Shown: positions 35,506 to 45,027, counted from the stretch's first letter. The stretch is 64,000 nucleotides of DNA from Pedobacter cryoconitis (GCF_014200605.1 NZ_JACHCE010000011.1:124001-188000); one strand, 5' to 3'. Notes: a model not told the origin generated them from the sequence alone. Made by a program: numbers and translations.

Positions 35506-35539
35506 TTTGTAAGCTATTTAATTAGAATAGTTAAATTTG
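35506..35539 (+). promoter_or_regulatory. gltA: Promoter of the citrate synthase gene
   Basis: TTTG (35506) is followed after 22 bases by TAAATTTG (35532), an exact -7 match with slightly long spacing. Transcription would start near 35546, about 16 bases before the ATG. Confidence 0.5.
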
Positions 35540-35561
35540 TTATTTATAAATTAGAAGATAT

Positions 35562-36848
35562 ATGTCAGATATTGCAGAAATTAAGATCGATGGTAAAGTA
35601 TACGAATTTCCCATTGTAACTGGAACCGAGGGTGAAAAATCAATTGATATTTCAAAATTAAGGGATTTAACGGGTCACATTACGCTGGATTTAGGCTACA
35701 AAAACACTGGATCTACGAAAAGTGCAATTACCTTTTTAGATGGTGAAAAAGGAATCTTAAAATACAGAGGATATTCAATCGAAGAATTGGCAGAGAAATC
35801 TACTTTTCTGGAGGTTGCCTTTCTTTTGATCTATGGCGATTTACCAACTACTAAGGCTCTTGAAGATTTTCAGTCTCAGATCACTAAGCATACGCTGATC
35901 CATGAGGATATGAAAAAGTTCCTTGATGGTTATCCTTCAAAATCGCATCCAATGGCTCAGTTAGCCTCATTGGTTTGCTCATTGTCAACATTTTATCCTG
36001 AGTCACTAAAAGCTAATTCTTCGGCTGAAACAATGGATCAGACGATGATCAAATTGCTGGCTAAATTCCCTACAATTGTATCATTTATTTATAAAAAATC
36101 ATTAGGTCACCCACTGATCTATCCTAAAAATAAATATGATTATGTAAGTAACTATCTGAACATGACTTTTGGTCAGCGTACAGAAGAGGTTGAAATTGAC
36201 CCGGTAGTAGTGAAAGCGATGAATACTTTATTAATCTTACATGCTGACCATGAGCAAAACTGCTCTGCATCTACAGTAAGAATGGTAGGTTCTTCTGATT
36301 GTAATTTATATGCATCAGTTTCTGCAGGTATTGATGCTTTATGGGGCCCGCTTCATGGTGGTGCTAACCAGGCTGTTATTGAGATGCTGGAACTGATCAA
36401 AGAAGACGGTGGTGACACTGAAAAATGGATCAATAAAGCAAAAGATAAGAATGATCCTTTCCGTATGATGGGATTTGGACACAGAGTATATAAGAACTTT
36501 GATCCACGTGCTAAAATTATCAAAAAAGCATGTGATGATATCCTTGAGAAATTAGGTATCAATGACCCTGTTCTTGAGATCGCTAAAAAACTGGAAGAAG
36601 CTGCTTTAAGTGATTCTTATTTTGTAGAGCGTAAATTATACCCTAACGTTGATTTCTACTCAGGTATTATCTACAGAGCTTTAGGTTTCCCTACTGATAT
36701 GTTTACAGTATTATTTGCACTTGGCCGTTTACCAGGATGGATTGCGCAGTGGAAAGAAATGCACGAAAATAAAGAGCCAATTGGCCGTCCGCGTCAAATC
36801 TATGTTGGACATACCAACAGAGCTTTTGTTGAAATAGAAAAACGATAA
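35562..36848 (+). CDS. gltA: Citrate synthase
   Basis: A 428-residue type II citrate synthase that condenses acetyl-CoA and oxaloacetate in the TCA cycle. Catalytic motifs are LHADHEQNCSAST, GPLHGGANQAV, MGFGHRVYKNFDPRA and YPNVDFYSG. Length and the N-terminal beta-strand domain match Gram-negative hexameric enzymes. Single-gene unit with its own promoter and strong terminator. Confidence 0.97.
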   Translation: MSDIAEIKIDGKVYEFPIVTGTEGEKSIDISKLRDLTGHITLDLGYKNTGSTKSAITFLDGEKGILKYRGYSIEELAEKSTFLEVAFLLIYGDLPTTKALEDFQSQITKHTLIHEDMKKFLDGYPSKSHPMAQLASLVCSLSTFYPESLKANSSAETMDQTMIKLLAKFPTIVSFIYKKSLGHPLIYPKNKYDYVSNYLNMTFGQRTEEVEIDPVVVKAMNTLLILHADHEQNCSASTVRMVGSSDCNLYASVSAGIDALWGPLHGGANQAVIEMLELIKEDGGDTEKWINKAKDKNDPFRMMGFGHRVYKNFDPRAKIIKKACDDILEKLGINDPVLEIAKKLEEAALSDSYFVERKLYPNVDFYSGIIYRALGFPTDMFTVLFALGRLPGWIAQWKEMHENKEPIGRPRQIYVGHTNRAFVEIEKR

Positions 36849-36900
36849 TATTTATATTTCCGGATTAAAAAATACCTTAAGTTTTAGTCCGGTTATATTC

Positions 36901-36934
36901 AAAACCCTCTTTAGATTTCTAAAGAGGGTTTTTT
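36901..36934 (+). terminator. Rho-independent terminator of gltA
   Basis: AAACCCTCTTTAGA, TT, TCTAAAGAGGGTTT forms a perfect stem followed by TTTT, 52 bases after the citrate synthase stop. Confidence 0.85.
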
Positions 36935-36988
36935 TATGCCTGAAATGAAGATTTGCGAAGACATTCCTGAGGTAAACAGGGAATGCAT

Positions 36989-38164
36989 TTAATAATCGAC
37001 CTTGCTGATCTGTATCTTTTGTAAATTACCCTGTTCATCTTTTACGGTAATATCCGCACTTTCTTTACCGGCAAGTATATGTGGACGATTCAGCATGTCA
37101 CATAAGGTTACTTTAGAGTAGTCTGTGCCGTCTATAGCTATAATCTGTTCTCCAGGTTTAACTTCATTTTTATATTTGTCCCAGACCACACCTATAGCAA
37201 GTCTGTCATTGATTACAGTGGGTACAAATGGCCATTGTCTTTCTTTAACTTCATTATTCTTTTTTGTACTGTTAAAATAAAATCTACTATGAATGAAGTC
37301 GAGCGTAACAATACCGTACTTAAGTATTTTTGAGCCTATAGCTGAAGTTCCGCTTTTGTTAGTTTCAACAATGACATTGCTGAACAGACTGTTGCCAATT
37401 TTCATTTCTGAAAACCTTAACAGATATTTTTCTGCGCTTTGTTGTAATCCTAAACCACCAATAGTATTCGCTCCATAACCTTTTGCCAGAACCTGGTAAA
37501 TACCGGAATCGGGCAGCTGACTAATTATATCCTCAGAGATTCTTAAAAACTCATTATCACCGGTATCAAATCCCAGATTTAAAGTAATATTATCTTTTAA
37601 TAGTACTTTGATAATCGGATTACTCTGATAACTTGTATTGGTGACAAGCTCTGAACTATAGCTATCATTTAATTTCAATTTCTCTAATTGGTCAGTCAGG
37701 ATGATGACATGCCTTAACTCGTCAATACTGACGATAGAATTGCGAAGAATATTACTTCCAATTACTCCCTTTATATTCCAGCATTTGTAGAAATCCGGAA
37801 AAAAGGTAATTGCAGGAATATGATTAAATTGGATGCTGCCTATTTTAATTTTTGGTATTTGTACAACCCCCATGGTATCGGTAACCCCATTAACATCCGA
37901 AAGCGTATCTTCATCAAGGAAATGAGCTTTCAATTCTGTTGCGAGTTCCGGACTGATAGCTACTGGTGCCCCGGTATCAAATAAGAACTTATGTTTTTTA
38001 CCATTCAGCTCTGCCTGAATGAACATTTTACCGTTAATAGTTTGATAGGGGATCTCCTGATAATAGTTTTTAGCGGCTGTTCCTCCCTGATTATAAGTGA
38101 AATCCTGAGCGTTTGCCCCGGAACAAATGGCGAATAGCAGGCAGAGATTAAAAATGAATTTCAT
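36989..38164 (-). CDS. Secreted aspartyl-protease-like protein with PDZ domain
   Basis: A 391-residue protein with signal peptide (about 1-19) and two retropepsin-like halves, each with a DTG motif (LFDTGAPVAIS about 61-71, GFDTGDNEFLRIS about 200). A C-terminal PDZ-like region (VKPGEQIIAIDGTDYSKV) follows. The paired halves give a bilobal protease-like fold. It may cut or bind periplasmic or secreted proteins. Substrate unknown. Confidence 0.78.
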   Translation of the reverse strand: MKFIFNLCLLFAICSGANAQDFTYNQGGTAAKNYYQEIPYQTINGKMFIQAELNGKKHKFLFDTGAPVAISPELATELKAHFLDEDTLSDVNGVTDTMGVVQIPKIKIGSIQFNHIPAITFFPDFYKCWNIKGVIGSNILRNSIVSIDELRHVIILTDQLEKLKLNDSYSSELVTNTSYQSNPIIKVLLKDNITLNLGFDTGDNEFLRISEDIISQLPDSGIYQVLAKGYGANTIGGLGLQQSAEKYLLRFSEMKIGNSLFSNVIVETNKSGTSAIGSKILKYGIVTLDFIHSRFYFNSTKKNNEVKERQWPFVPTVINDRLAIGVVWDKYKNEVKPGEQIIAIDGTDYSKVTLCDMLNRPHILAGKESADITVKDEQGNLQKIQISKVDY

Positions 38165-38292
38165 TAAAAAAGATTAGATAGCCCGAATTTAAACGTTTTA
38201 TACGTGTTTAACCAACAGTATCTATGGATTTTAACATTTTTTAAGGATCATGCTACACAAAAAGACAGGCTGAATAATTATTGATTTTGAAT

Positions 38293-38952
38293 TTAATTGA
38301 TCTTTAGCCAGCCAGTAATACTTAATCTGGGCTTGTTGGTAACCAAAACCTCATGTACCAGCTCACTGCTTTTAAAGAAGACACTTTTTCCATTATCGGG
38401 CGATATGTTTTGCAAATGATCAGCATGATGGATACAAAGTTCCCCGCCATCGGTTTCCTGCCAGTCTGCATTCAGATAAATGATCATTGAATACTGTCTG
38501 CTATCATTATTTTTGAACTGATCCAGGTGCTTTTTGTAAAAGCTTCCTTCTTCATACAAGGTATAATGAAATTCATAACCGGTTATACCAGTATAACAAG
38601 TACTATTCAGATAACTTATAAAGCTATCCATCAGATCAAAGAAGCTATTTTCATGGATATTGTTATGTGCTCTGTCCAGCCAGTAGATCATATCACTTCT
38701 TACAGATTTATTATGAGAGACAAGAGTCTCATTCCCCGTACCTGCGGAGAGTAGTAATTTATCATCGTATAGTTTATAGAGGTTTTCTTTGAGCTGGGCG
38801 GCTAAAGCTACGCTTAAAAAGTTTTCTGTTATACCAACTTTATTGTCTATAAAACTGTCGATTAGCGTATTAAATATGTTTTGCAAGGAGGGGGGAGGGA
38901 AAATATACGGCAAATCGCCGGCATGTTGGTGAAGGTAGGTTTTATTAATCAA
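38293..38952 (-). CDS. 2-oxoglutarate/Fe(II) oxygenase, prolyl-4-hydroxylase-like
   Basis: A 219-residue protein. The double-stranded beta-helix core has the iron ligands in YKKHLDQF (His-x-Asp) and SSELVHEV (His), and the 2-oxoglutarate contact in RLSITGW (Arg). The region SMIIYLNADWQETDGGEL is typical of P4H/SM-20 relatives. It probably hydroxylates a protein or small molecule. It starts with TTG at 38952: no ATG is available until residue 88 and a stop lies just upstream. Confidence 0.78.
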   Translation of the reverse strand: MINKTYLHQHAGDLPYIFPPPSLQNIFNTLIDSFIDNKVGITENFLSVALAAQLKENLYKLYDDKLLLSAGTGNETLVSHNKSVRSDMIYWLDRAHNNIHENSFFDLMDSFISYLNSTCYTGITGYEFHYTLYEEGSFYKKHLDQFKNNDSRQYSMIIYLNADWQETDGGELCIHHADHLQNISPDNGKSVFFKSSELVHEVLVTNKPRLSITGWLKIN

Positions 38953-38960
38953 TAAAATGC

Positions 38961-38968
38961 TAGTTTTG
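38961..38968 (+). promoter_or_regulatory. Promoter -7 element for the 38999 gene
   Basis: TAGTTTTG matches TAnnTTTG, 30 bases before the ATG at 38999. No good -33 element. Confidence 0.35.
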
Positions 38969-38998
38969 CATTTCTAAAAAACATCTCAATTTCGACAA

Positions 38999-39388
38999 AT
39001 GAATTTATTAGAAGCAAGGGTATTATGGAGTTATGATTATGAACTGGAATCAAAAACGGGAATTAACAATATTGCCGCGCAGTTTGGAGGTGTCCCTCCG
39101 GTACATAACCATACGGGAACTTTATTTTTAACAAACGAGGGAATAAATATCCAGGGGGACGAAGAACTGATTATCTCATTAGCGGATATACAAGAAGCTT
39201 ATGTCGGGTTTGATGAAAGCTATCAGCGTAATTTTGTCAAAAATCTGGGTTTATTATGTCAGCCTTTGCGTATTGTGACTAATAATAATTTAAAAAAGCG
39301 TACCATCTATCTGATTCTGGACTATAACTATTTTGGTTGTGCTAAGAACCTGACTTTATTTGATATGCTACAGGAGATGCTGGCTTAA
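38999..39388 (+). CDS. Unrecognised 129-residue protein
   Basis: A soluble, beta-rich protein without signal or membrane segments. It reads as strands separated by turns (NHTGTLFLTNEGINIQG, ELIISLADIQEAYVGFDESY), which recalls PH-like or GRAM-like folds, but I cannot assign it. It is followed 80 bases later by a small membrane protein gene on the same strand, perhaps the same transcript. Confidence 0.55.
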   Translation: MNLLEARVLWSYDYELESKTGINNIAAQFGGVPPVHNHTGTLFLTNEGINIQGDEELIISLADIQEAYVGFDESYQRNFVKNLGLLCQPLRIVTNNNLKKRTIYLILDYNYFGCAKNLTLFDMLQEMLA

Positions 39389-39468
39389 AAGGAAAAGATC
39401 TCCTTAGGAAACCCTTTCCTTGTAATTTCAGGTGAGGAAATATATATATTACAAAATCAAAAACAATT

Positions 39469-39645
39469 ATGGCAGATTTCTTTAAAAAGTACGGCGTAAA
39501 AATAATATCAGTCTTATTGATCATTCTTATTCTTGGTGATGCCTGGCTTTTATTAACCAAAGGTTTTTCATCTCCAGTATTGTCAGGGCTGATAGGATGT
39601 TCACTTACTTTATTTGGCCTTAATTATTTCAAAAGTAAAAGTTAA
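39469..39645 (+). CDS. Small two-helix membrane protein (58 residues)
   Basis: MADFFKKYGVKII starts a 58-residue product with two hydrophobic helices (about 10-29 and 36-52), a short loop and the basic end FKSKS. The start context is good and the pattern is protein-like. Its stop TAA at 39643-39645 overlaps the convergent stop of panE in the palindrome TTAA. It resembles small stress or assembly membrane proteins, but has no known family. Confidence 0.55.
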   Translation: MADFFKKYGVKIISVLLIILILGDAWLLLTKGFSSPVLSGLIGCSLTLFGLNYFKSKS

Positions 39646-40586
39646 ATAAGAATACCTTCCCTGATTTCATCATAAATAGCGGTGGTTTCCGGAACATTGA
39701 TATTTAAAGCATTTCCGTAAGCTACTATTGCCCCGGCAAATAACTCCAGTTCTGTGTTCTCTTTTCGTGCCTGAACATCCAGTTGTAATGATGTTGGCGT
39801 TTGAAAAGGAAAAGATGCTGCTTTTTGAAAGGTTAATTCAATGATATTTTCAGGAAGGCTAATCTCTTTTTTAAGAGCGATGGCCTGTATTTCCTGCATG
39901 ATTTTTAAAGCTCTTTCATGTAATCCGGGTTCTTCATTTACCTGCCCTATAGACTTGTTATATCTCGCTGAAACCAATCCAAAACTCGCTATAAAGAAGT
40001 ATTTGGACCAGATAGCAGGAAAAGAATCGTCCTTATATTCGATATCAATTAATGCATCCTTAAACAGCGAAACTATGGTCTGCGGGTCAAATTGTTTGTT
40101 TTCCGGATCTTTTCCAACGATTATTTTTCCAGGATTTCCTTTATGCTCAACAACACCTTTTTCTTTAATATGAGAAGCTACGTAAACACATGAAGGCAAG
40201 ACGATTCCATTAGGGATTATTTTGCGTATTCTTTCATAAATATCCACGCCATTCATTAATGGCAGGATAACGGTGTCACTTTTGATTTTATCTTTTAATT
40301 GATTGCAGATATTTTCAAGATCATATTCTTTGACGCAGATTACAAATACATCAATATGGCCCAGCCCGGCTACTTCTTTAAAAATTTGATGAGGTTTGGC
40401 AACGGGATCCCCGTTTTCTGCAGAAAGTAGTGTGAGGCCTTTTTCTTTGACAATTTCGTAAGTCTTTTCACGGGCAATAAAAGTAATATTAACTGGACTG
40501 TCTGCAGCGTATTTCCGGGCAAGTTTAAACCCGAAATAACCACCAACGCCGCCCAATCCGATTATAGCAAATTCTGTTGTTTTCAT
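39642..40586 (-). CDS. panE: 2-dehydropantoate 2-reductase-like (PanE/ApbA family)
   Basis: A 314-residue NADPH reductase with the N-terminal Rossmann motif GLGGVGGYFG, the NGVDI segment (about 115) and the C-terminal helical domain with SKYFFIASFG holding the catalytic lysine. It reduces ketopantoate to pantoate in coenzyme A synthesis. Family paralogues reduce other 2-oxo acids, so panE is likely but not certain. Single gene. Confidence 0.82.
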   Translation of the reverse strand: MKTTEFAIIGLGGVGGYFGFKLARKYAADSPVNITFIAREKTYEIVKEKGLTLLSAENGDPVAKPHQIFKEVAGLGHIDVFVICVKEYDLENICNQLKDKIKSDTVILPLMNGVDIYERIRKIIPNGIVLPSCVYVASHIKEKGVVEHKGNPGKIIVGKDPENKQFDPQTIVSLFKDALIDIEYKDDSFPAIWSKYFFIASFGLVSARYNKSIGQVNEEPGLHERALKIMQEIQAIALKKEISLPENIIELTFQKAASFPFQTPTSLQLDVQARKENTELELFAGAIVAYGNALNINVPETTAIYDEIREGILI

Positions 40587-40687
40587 TTTTCTGTTGAAAT
40601 TTTAACTGATATAATATTATAATTCGCAAGGTTGGCAAATTACAGGTTATCAGGTGAAAATCCTAAACAATAAATTTGAAACCGGGT

Positions 40688-41158
40688 TTAAGCTATGAAA
40701 TATTTAATAACTCCACTGATGGCCCATTCAGACAAGGCAAACGTGATATAATACAAAAAAAACACTGTAATTGTCATACTAACACAATGTGCTGTCTTTT
40801 AGTGTAACTACTTTTTCAGCAGCTGTGTTTTTTTGATGATGCCTATAATCAAGTGCATGGGGAGCAATCAGAAAATAAACTATGGAGACAAAAATATAGA
40901 GACTGAAAGGATGGATATATCTCGCTCTTTTACCAGCGAGATAGTCCAGTGTAAGTTGCCCCGGTTTAGTTAACAAGGGGATAAGCGTGTGAAAGAACTT
41001 AGAATCGAAATGAAAATAATGCCTATACTATGTGAAATAAAGCCCCAGAAGGGCTCTTTTAATTCCAGGTTAGGTTGCCCGCATTGCGTACAATAATTTT
41101 TTCAACAGTGTAACTACAATTCAGGCAATTTTTTTTCGTGACGATAAGTTCCAGACAT
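40688..41158 (-). pseudogene. Degraded DUF3667 membrane protein gene
   Basis: Minus-strand fragments in different frames read in order: an N-terminal piece starting MSGTYRHEKK at 41158; CLNC; CTQCGQPNLELKEPFWGF; LLTKPGQLTLDYLAGKRARYIHPFS; and a last helix ending VIKYFIA at 40690. CxxC zinc ribbon, then LTKPG...YLAGKR and membrane helices are the DUF3667 signature. At least three frameshifts (near 41120, 41085 and 41020) and a further break near 40779 are needed to join them, and the remains are shorter than the usual family length. The longest intact piece, 40779-40976, would encode only 65 residues. Confidence 0.75.
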
Positions 41159-41171
41159 ATATTAGAATATT

Positions 41172-42437
41172 TTACATTAATATACCTGCGATAGAAGCCG
41201 AAAGATAAGAAGCTAATGTTCCGCACATTAATGCTTTTAAGCCTAGTTTAGCAAGATCTGCGCGACGTTCTGGTGCCAGCTCGCCAATACCGCCAATTTG
41301 CATTCCGACACTGCTGAAGTTAGCAAAACCACAAATAGCAATACTAATAACTAATACACCTTTTTCAGTCACAATCGGAACTGCTTTAGTGGTCAGGTTT
41401 TTAAAAGCTAAAAACTCATTCACGGTCAGTTTCTGACCAAGAAGGGTAGCTGCATTACTTACATCAACGTCAGGAATACCCATTGACCATGCAAATGGAT
41501 AAAACAACCTGCCAAAAATCCAGTCTAGGGATAAATTAAAGTCCGGATTAAAAAGATGACCAATATGAACCAGTGTATAATCAACTAAAGCGATTAAGGC
41601 TATAAACCCGATTAACATGGCAATTACATTCATAGCGATCTTAAAACCTTCTCCTGCACCATGTGAAATGGCATCAATCAGGTTCGTATATTCACTTTTC
41701 ACTTCAAGTTTTACTTTACCCATAGTTTGTGAAACTTCTGTTTCAGGAAAAACTATCTTGGAAATGATCAATGCCCCGGGAGCTGCCATCAAACTGGCCA
41801 TAATCAATTTTGGTGCAAGGTTCATACCTGCCTGCGCACCCATATTGGCATAAACGATCAGGATACCACCAGCGATACAAGCTAAACTTCCACTCATGGA
41901 AGCAAGCAGTTCACTTTTGGTCATCCCTTTAAGATAAGGTTTGATCATTACCTGCGCCTCAACCTGGCCGACAAATGCGCTGGCAACGTTACTTAACGCT
42001 TCAGCACCACTCACACGCATAATAAAGTTCATGCCTTTTGCAATGACAGAAACAATCCGCTGCATAATACCAAAATGATAAAATACAGCCACAAGTACAC
42101 ATACCAGGATGATTGTTGCGGTTACATTAAAAGCAAAAATAAAACTTTCAGGGGCGGCATAGGCATGTGTTTGACCATCAAAACCAATTACTGCAACACC
42201 ACCATAGACAAAATTAACGCCTATTTTAGCAAATTGCTCAATTTTTTGCATTCCTTTCCCAAGGAACTCAAAGAAGTGTTGTACGGGGGCAACTCTTAAA
42301 ACGAGAACGGCTATAACTATCTGGAGCGTAAGCCCACTTGCTACTAGTCTGAAATTAATCTTCTTCTTGTTGTTAGAACAAAGATAAGCAAGGCCCAGTA
42401 TAAAAATGACGCCAATTACTCCGTGAAAACGCTCCAT
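41172..42437 (-). CDS. nupC: Concentrative nucleoside transporter, NupC family
   Basis: A 421-residue inner membrane protein with about 10 transmembrane segments. The CNT motifs GAEALSNVASAFVGQVEAQVMI, GAGEGFKIAMNVIAMLIGFIALI and ICGFANFSSVGMQIGGIGELAP are all present. It imports nucleosides with H+ or Na+. It lies directly upstream of the degraded DUF3667 gene, stop to pseudogene start 14 bases apart. Confidence 0.9.
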   Translation of the reverse strand: MERFHGVIGVIFILGLAYLCSNNKKKINFRLVASGLTLQIVIAVLVLRVAPVQHFFEFLGKGMQKIEQFAKIGVNFVYGGVAVIGFDGQTHAYAAPESFIFAFNVTATIILVCVLVAVFYHFGIMQRIVSVIAKGMNFIMRVSGAEALSNVASAFVGQVEAQVMIKPYLKGMTKSELLASMSGSLACIAGGILIVYANMGAQAGMNLAPKLIMASLMAAPGALIISKIVFPETEVSQTMGKVKLEVKSEYTNLIDAISHGAGEGFKIAMNVIAMLIGFIALIALVDYTLVHIGHLFNPDFNLSLDWIFGRLFYPFAWSMGIPDVDVSNAATLLGQKLTVNEFLAFKNLTTKAVPIVTEKGVLVISIAICGFANFSSVGMQIGGIGELAPERRADLAKLGLKALMCGTLASYLSASIAGILM

Positions 42438-42504
42438 AAAAAATATTCAAATAAAAAAAATTGGGTAGAAAAAATAAAGATGTGTATAAACTTGCAAATA
42501 ATAA

Positions 42505-43122
42505 CTATTGTGATGAATTTCTTTTGTTTAGTTCATCTCTGATACGGGCCGCTTTCTCATAGGCCTCTTCTGCAATAGCTTCCTGCAGTTTCTGATTAAG
42601 TTCCTCAATACTAAGGCTTCCAAAACCAGTTCCGGGAATTGAAGTGTCAATATCGTCCTGGCCATGTTCCTTATTCAGGTTGTCCATGTTTTCGAGAAAA
42701 ACAAAATCGTTACCTTCGATAACAATACCCGCAGAGGATAAAATAAATTCGTAAGTGTAAATTGAGGAGTTGAAACGAACGGCCAGTGCAATTGCGTCTG
42801 ATGTTCTTGCGTCGATTTCTTCAGTTCTTTCACCGTCTGTACAGATCAGTTTTGCGAAGAAAACACCGTCTACGAGGTTGTAGATTAGAATTTCTTTAAT
42901 TTCAATTTTATAGGTCTGCGCAAATGTTTTGAACAGATCATGAGTCAATGGCCTGCTTGGGGTCATTTTTTCAATCTCTATTGCAATAGCCTGAGCTTCG
43001 AATGCACCTATGATGATAGGCAAACGTCTTCTGCCGTTTACTTCTCCAAGTACCAGTGCGTAGGCTCCGGATTGGGTTTGGCTATAGGATAAGCCAACAA
43101 TATCTAGTTTTACTTTTTTCAT
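42505..43122 (-). CDS. Bifunctional nuclease family protein (DUF151) with UVR motif
   Basis: A 205-residue protein with a DUF151/BFN domain (about 1-140; LPIIIGAFEAQAIAIEIE, RTSDAIALAVRFN) and a C-terminal UVR motif (about 170-203; LNQKLQEAIAEEAYEKAARIRDELNK), which mediates UvrB/C-like or chaperone contacts. BFN proteins have been described with RNase and DNase activity. It follows etfA on the same strand with a hairpin between. Confidence 0.87.
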   Translation of the reverse strand: MKKVKLDIVGLSYSQTQSGAYALVLGEVNGRRRLPIIIGAFEAQAIAIEIEKMTPSRPLTHDLFKTFAQTYKIEIKEILIYNLVDGVFFAKLICTDGERTEEIDARTSDAIALAVRFNSSIYTYEFILSSAGIVIEGNDFVFLENMDNLNKEHGQDDIDTSIPGTGFGSLSIEELNQKLQEAIAEEAYEKAARIRDELNKRNSSQ

Positions 43123-43129
43123 ATTTATG

Positions 43130-43165
43130 AATATCTGGCGGAAACTTTCATCTCCGCCAAATATT
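43130..43165. promoter_or_regulatory. Hairpin between etfA and the BFN gene
   Basis: A near-perfect 13-bp inverted repeat (AATATCTGGCGGA / TCCGCCAAATATT, one mismatch) with a 10-base loop separates etfA from the nuclease gene. No T run follows on the minus strand, so it may be an attenuator or mRNA-end stabiliser rather than a terminator. Confidence 0.4.
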
Positions 43166-43169
43166 AATA

Positions 43170-44141
43170 TTAAGCCTGGTGTGCTTTTAGAGCTTCAATT
43201 AATTTAGGAACAACCTCAAAGGCATCTCCAACGATTCCGTAATCAGCAACTTTAAAGAATGGAGCTTCCGGATCTTTATTGATGACTACAATTACTTTAG
43301 AAGAACTTACTCCAGCTAAGTGCTGAATAGCTCCTGATATACCTATTGCAATATATAAGTTAGGGCTGATTGCAATACCTGTCTGACCAACGTGTTCTGA
43401 ATGTGGTCTCCAGTCTGCATCCGAAACTGGCTTAGAGCAAGCTGTTGCTGCGCCTAATAAATTAGCCAGTTCTTCTATCATTCCCCAGTTTTCAGGACCT
43501 TTAAGGCCTCTTCCTGCTGAAACAACTAATTCAGCATCTGGTAAGGAAACTTTATCTGTAGCTCTAACGATTTCTTTTACAATAGCCGCCAGGTCAGCAG
43601 ACTGAACGGCAGGAGAAAATGATTCGATAGTAGCTGTAACTGCTGATTCTTTTACGCCAAAAGCATTAGGGTTCAACGCAATTACTTTGGTTGCAGAAGT
43701 CAGTTCAGTAATGGCAAATGCTTTTCCTGAAAACGCTCCTTTTTTAACCAAAAATTTACCGCCATCCAATTGTGGAAGTTCTACAGCACCATCAACTAAA
43801 CCTGCTTTTAATTTAACCGCCACACGTGGTGCAAGACCTTTTCCACTGAAAGAGTTTGAAAGTACTATTACATCAGCACCTTCTTTTGCTGCAGCTTCTG
43901 CGATTACAGCAGCATATGCCTGGTTTACAAAATTCTTTAATTCTGCGCTGGCAACATTTAATACTTTGGCAGCACCATATTTTCCTAGTTCCTGTAATTC
44001 ACTATCTGCAACATTACCAATAGATACTGCGGTAAGGTTAGTCCCTGTTTTATCTGCAATGGCTTTTGCATAAGAAACCGCTTCAAATACGGATTTCTTA
44101 AACTTACCGTCGACTTGTTCTACATATACTAAAACTGACAT
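43170..44141 (-). CDS. etfA: Electron transfer flavoprotein, alpha subunit
   Basis: A 323-residue EtfA. The C-terminal FAD domain (about 195-320) has VSAGRGLKGPENW, the HVGQTGIAISPNLYIAIGISGAIQH block and NKDPEAPFFKVADYGIVGD. With EtfB it passes electrons from acyl-CoA dehydrogenases to the respiratory chain. It is 44 bases downstream of etfB in the same operon. Confidence 0.96.
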   Translation of the reverse strand: MSVLVYVEQVDGKFKKSVFEAVSYAKAIADKTGTNLTAVSIGNVADSELQELGKYGAAKVLNVASAELKNFVNQAYAAVIAEAAAKEGADVIVLSNSFSGKGLAPRVAVKLKAGLVDGAVELPQLDGGKFLVKKGAFSGKAFAITELTSATKVIALNPNAFGVKESAVTATIESFSPAVQSADLAAIVKEIVRATDKVSLPDAELVVSAGRGLKGPENWGMIEELANLLGAATACSKPVSDADWRPHSEHVGQTGIAISPNLYIAIGISGAIQHLAGVSSSKVIVVINKDPEAPFFKVADYGIVGDAFEVVPKLIEALKAHQA

Positions 44142-44185
44142 ATTTTTTCGCTTAGATTTTTATAATTAATTTTTTAAAACAGACC

Positions 44186-44923
44186 TTAGATTACTTTCGC
44201 TTCGGTATGCAGCAGACTGATCAGGCTTGCAGCTTCTTCGGCCGGGATCAACTTAACGGTTCCACGGGCTGGAGGAGTTTCAAACTGGACTACTTTAATT
44301 ACTTCTTCAATTGGCTGGGCAGCTACAGCAACAAGAGGTTTAGATCTTGCTGACATAATACCTCTCATAGTAGGAATTGTTGGTACAGCAACACCTTCAG
44401 CACAGCTGGCTACAAATTTTCCTGTAACGGTAACTACTTCTTTACCACCTTCAATTTCTCTTTCAAGAGTTGCAATAGTACCATCGTAGTCTAATTTTTT
44501 AATAATTGAGATAGATGGGATCTCTAAAAACTCACCTACCATTGCAGCTACCTGCGCACCGTTGTAATCAATTGATTCACGTCCGGTAAGGATCATATCA
44601 AATTCACCAGTCTTAGCGTATTCAGCTATTTGAAATGCTGTAAAATAAGCATCACGAGGAGCTGCGTCAATTCTGACAGCATCATCTGCTCCAATTGCCA
44701 GTGCCTTTCTGATTGTAGGCTCTGTACTGCTTTCTCCAACATTAACCACCGTTACTGTTCCTTTTCCGCCAGCACAAAGTTCAATTGCTCTTGATAATGC
44801 AATTTCATCATATGGGTTCACTATATAGGTGACTCCCGCAGTATTGAATTGGGTATTATCATTAGTAAAAGTTATTTTTGTGGTTGTGTCGGGCACGTTA
44901 CTGATACAAACTAATATTTTCAT
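44186..44923 (-). CDS. etfB: Electron transfer flavoprotein, beta subunit
   Basis: A 245-residue EtfB with AMP-binding segments (VNPYDEIALSRAIEL, ILTGRESIDYNGAQVAAMVGE). It is the partner of EtfA and the first gene of the operon. Acyl-CoA dehydrogenases are not in the window. Confidence 0.96.
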   Translation of the reverse strand: MKILVCISNVPDTTTKITFTNDNTQFNTAGVTYIVNPYDEIALSRAIELCAGGKGTVTVVNVGESSTEPTIRKALAIGADDAVRIDAAPRDAYFTAFQIAEYAKTGEFDMILTGRESIDYNGAQVAAMVGEFLEIPSISIIKKLDYDGTIATLEREIEGGKEVVTVTGKFVASCAEGVAVPTIPTMRGIMSARSKPLVAVAAQPIEEVIKVVQFETPPARGTVKLIPAEEAASLISLLHTEAKVI

Positions 44924-45019
44924 ATGAATAAGTTGTTTTTTAATTTGATGAAGCCTTTATATAATGTATTGTGTTTTTGTCTTCTTAAAATATAATGGTT
45001 TCAAAAAAATGTCTTTTTG

Positions 45020-45027
45020 CAAATCTA
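45020..45027 (-). promoter_or_regulatory. Candidate -7 element for etfBA
   Basis: TAGATTTG on the minus strand matches TAnnTTTG about 97 bases before the etfB ATG. The nearest TTTG upstream is 25 bases away, which is too far for a confident call. Confidence 0.3.

Noticed and set aside
41041..41056. AGCCC-CAGAA-GGGCT hairpin upstream of the permease-like nupC end
   Set aside because: It lies within the KEPFWGF-coding part of the DUF3667 remnant and is explained by that sequence; no T tract follows.
43687..44073. 128-codon frame antisense to etfA
   Set aside because: Long antisense frame explained by codon bias in a certain core gene; no start context or family.
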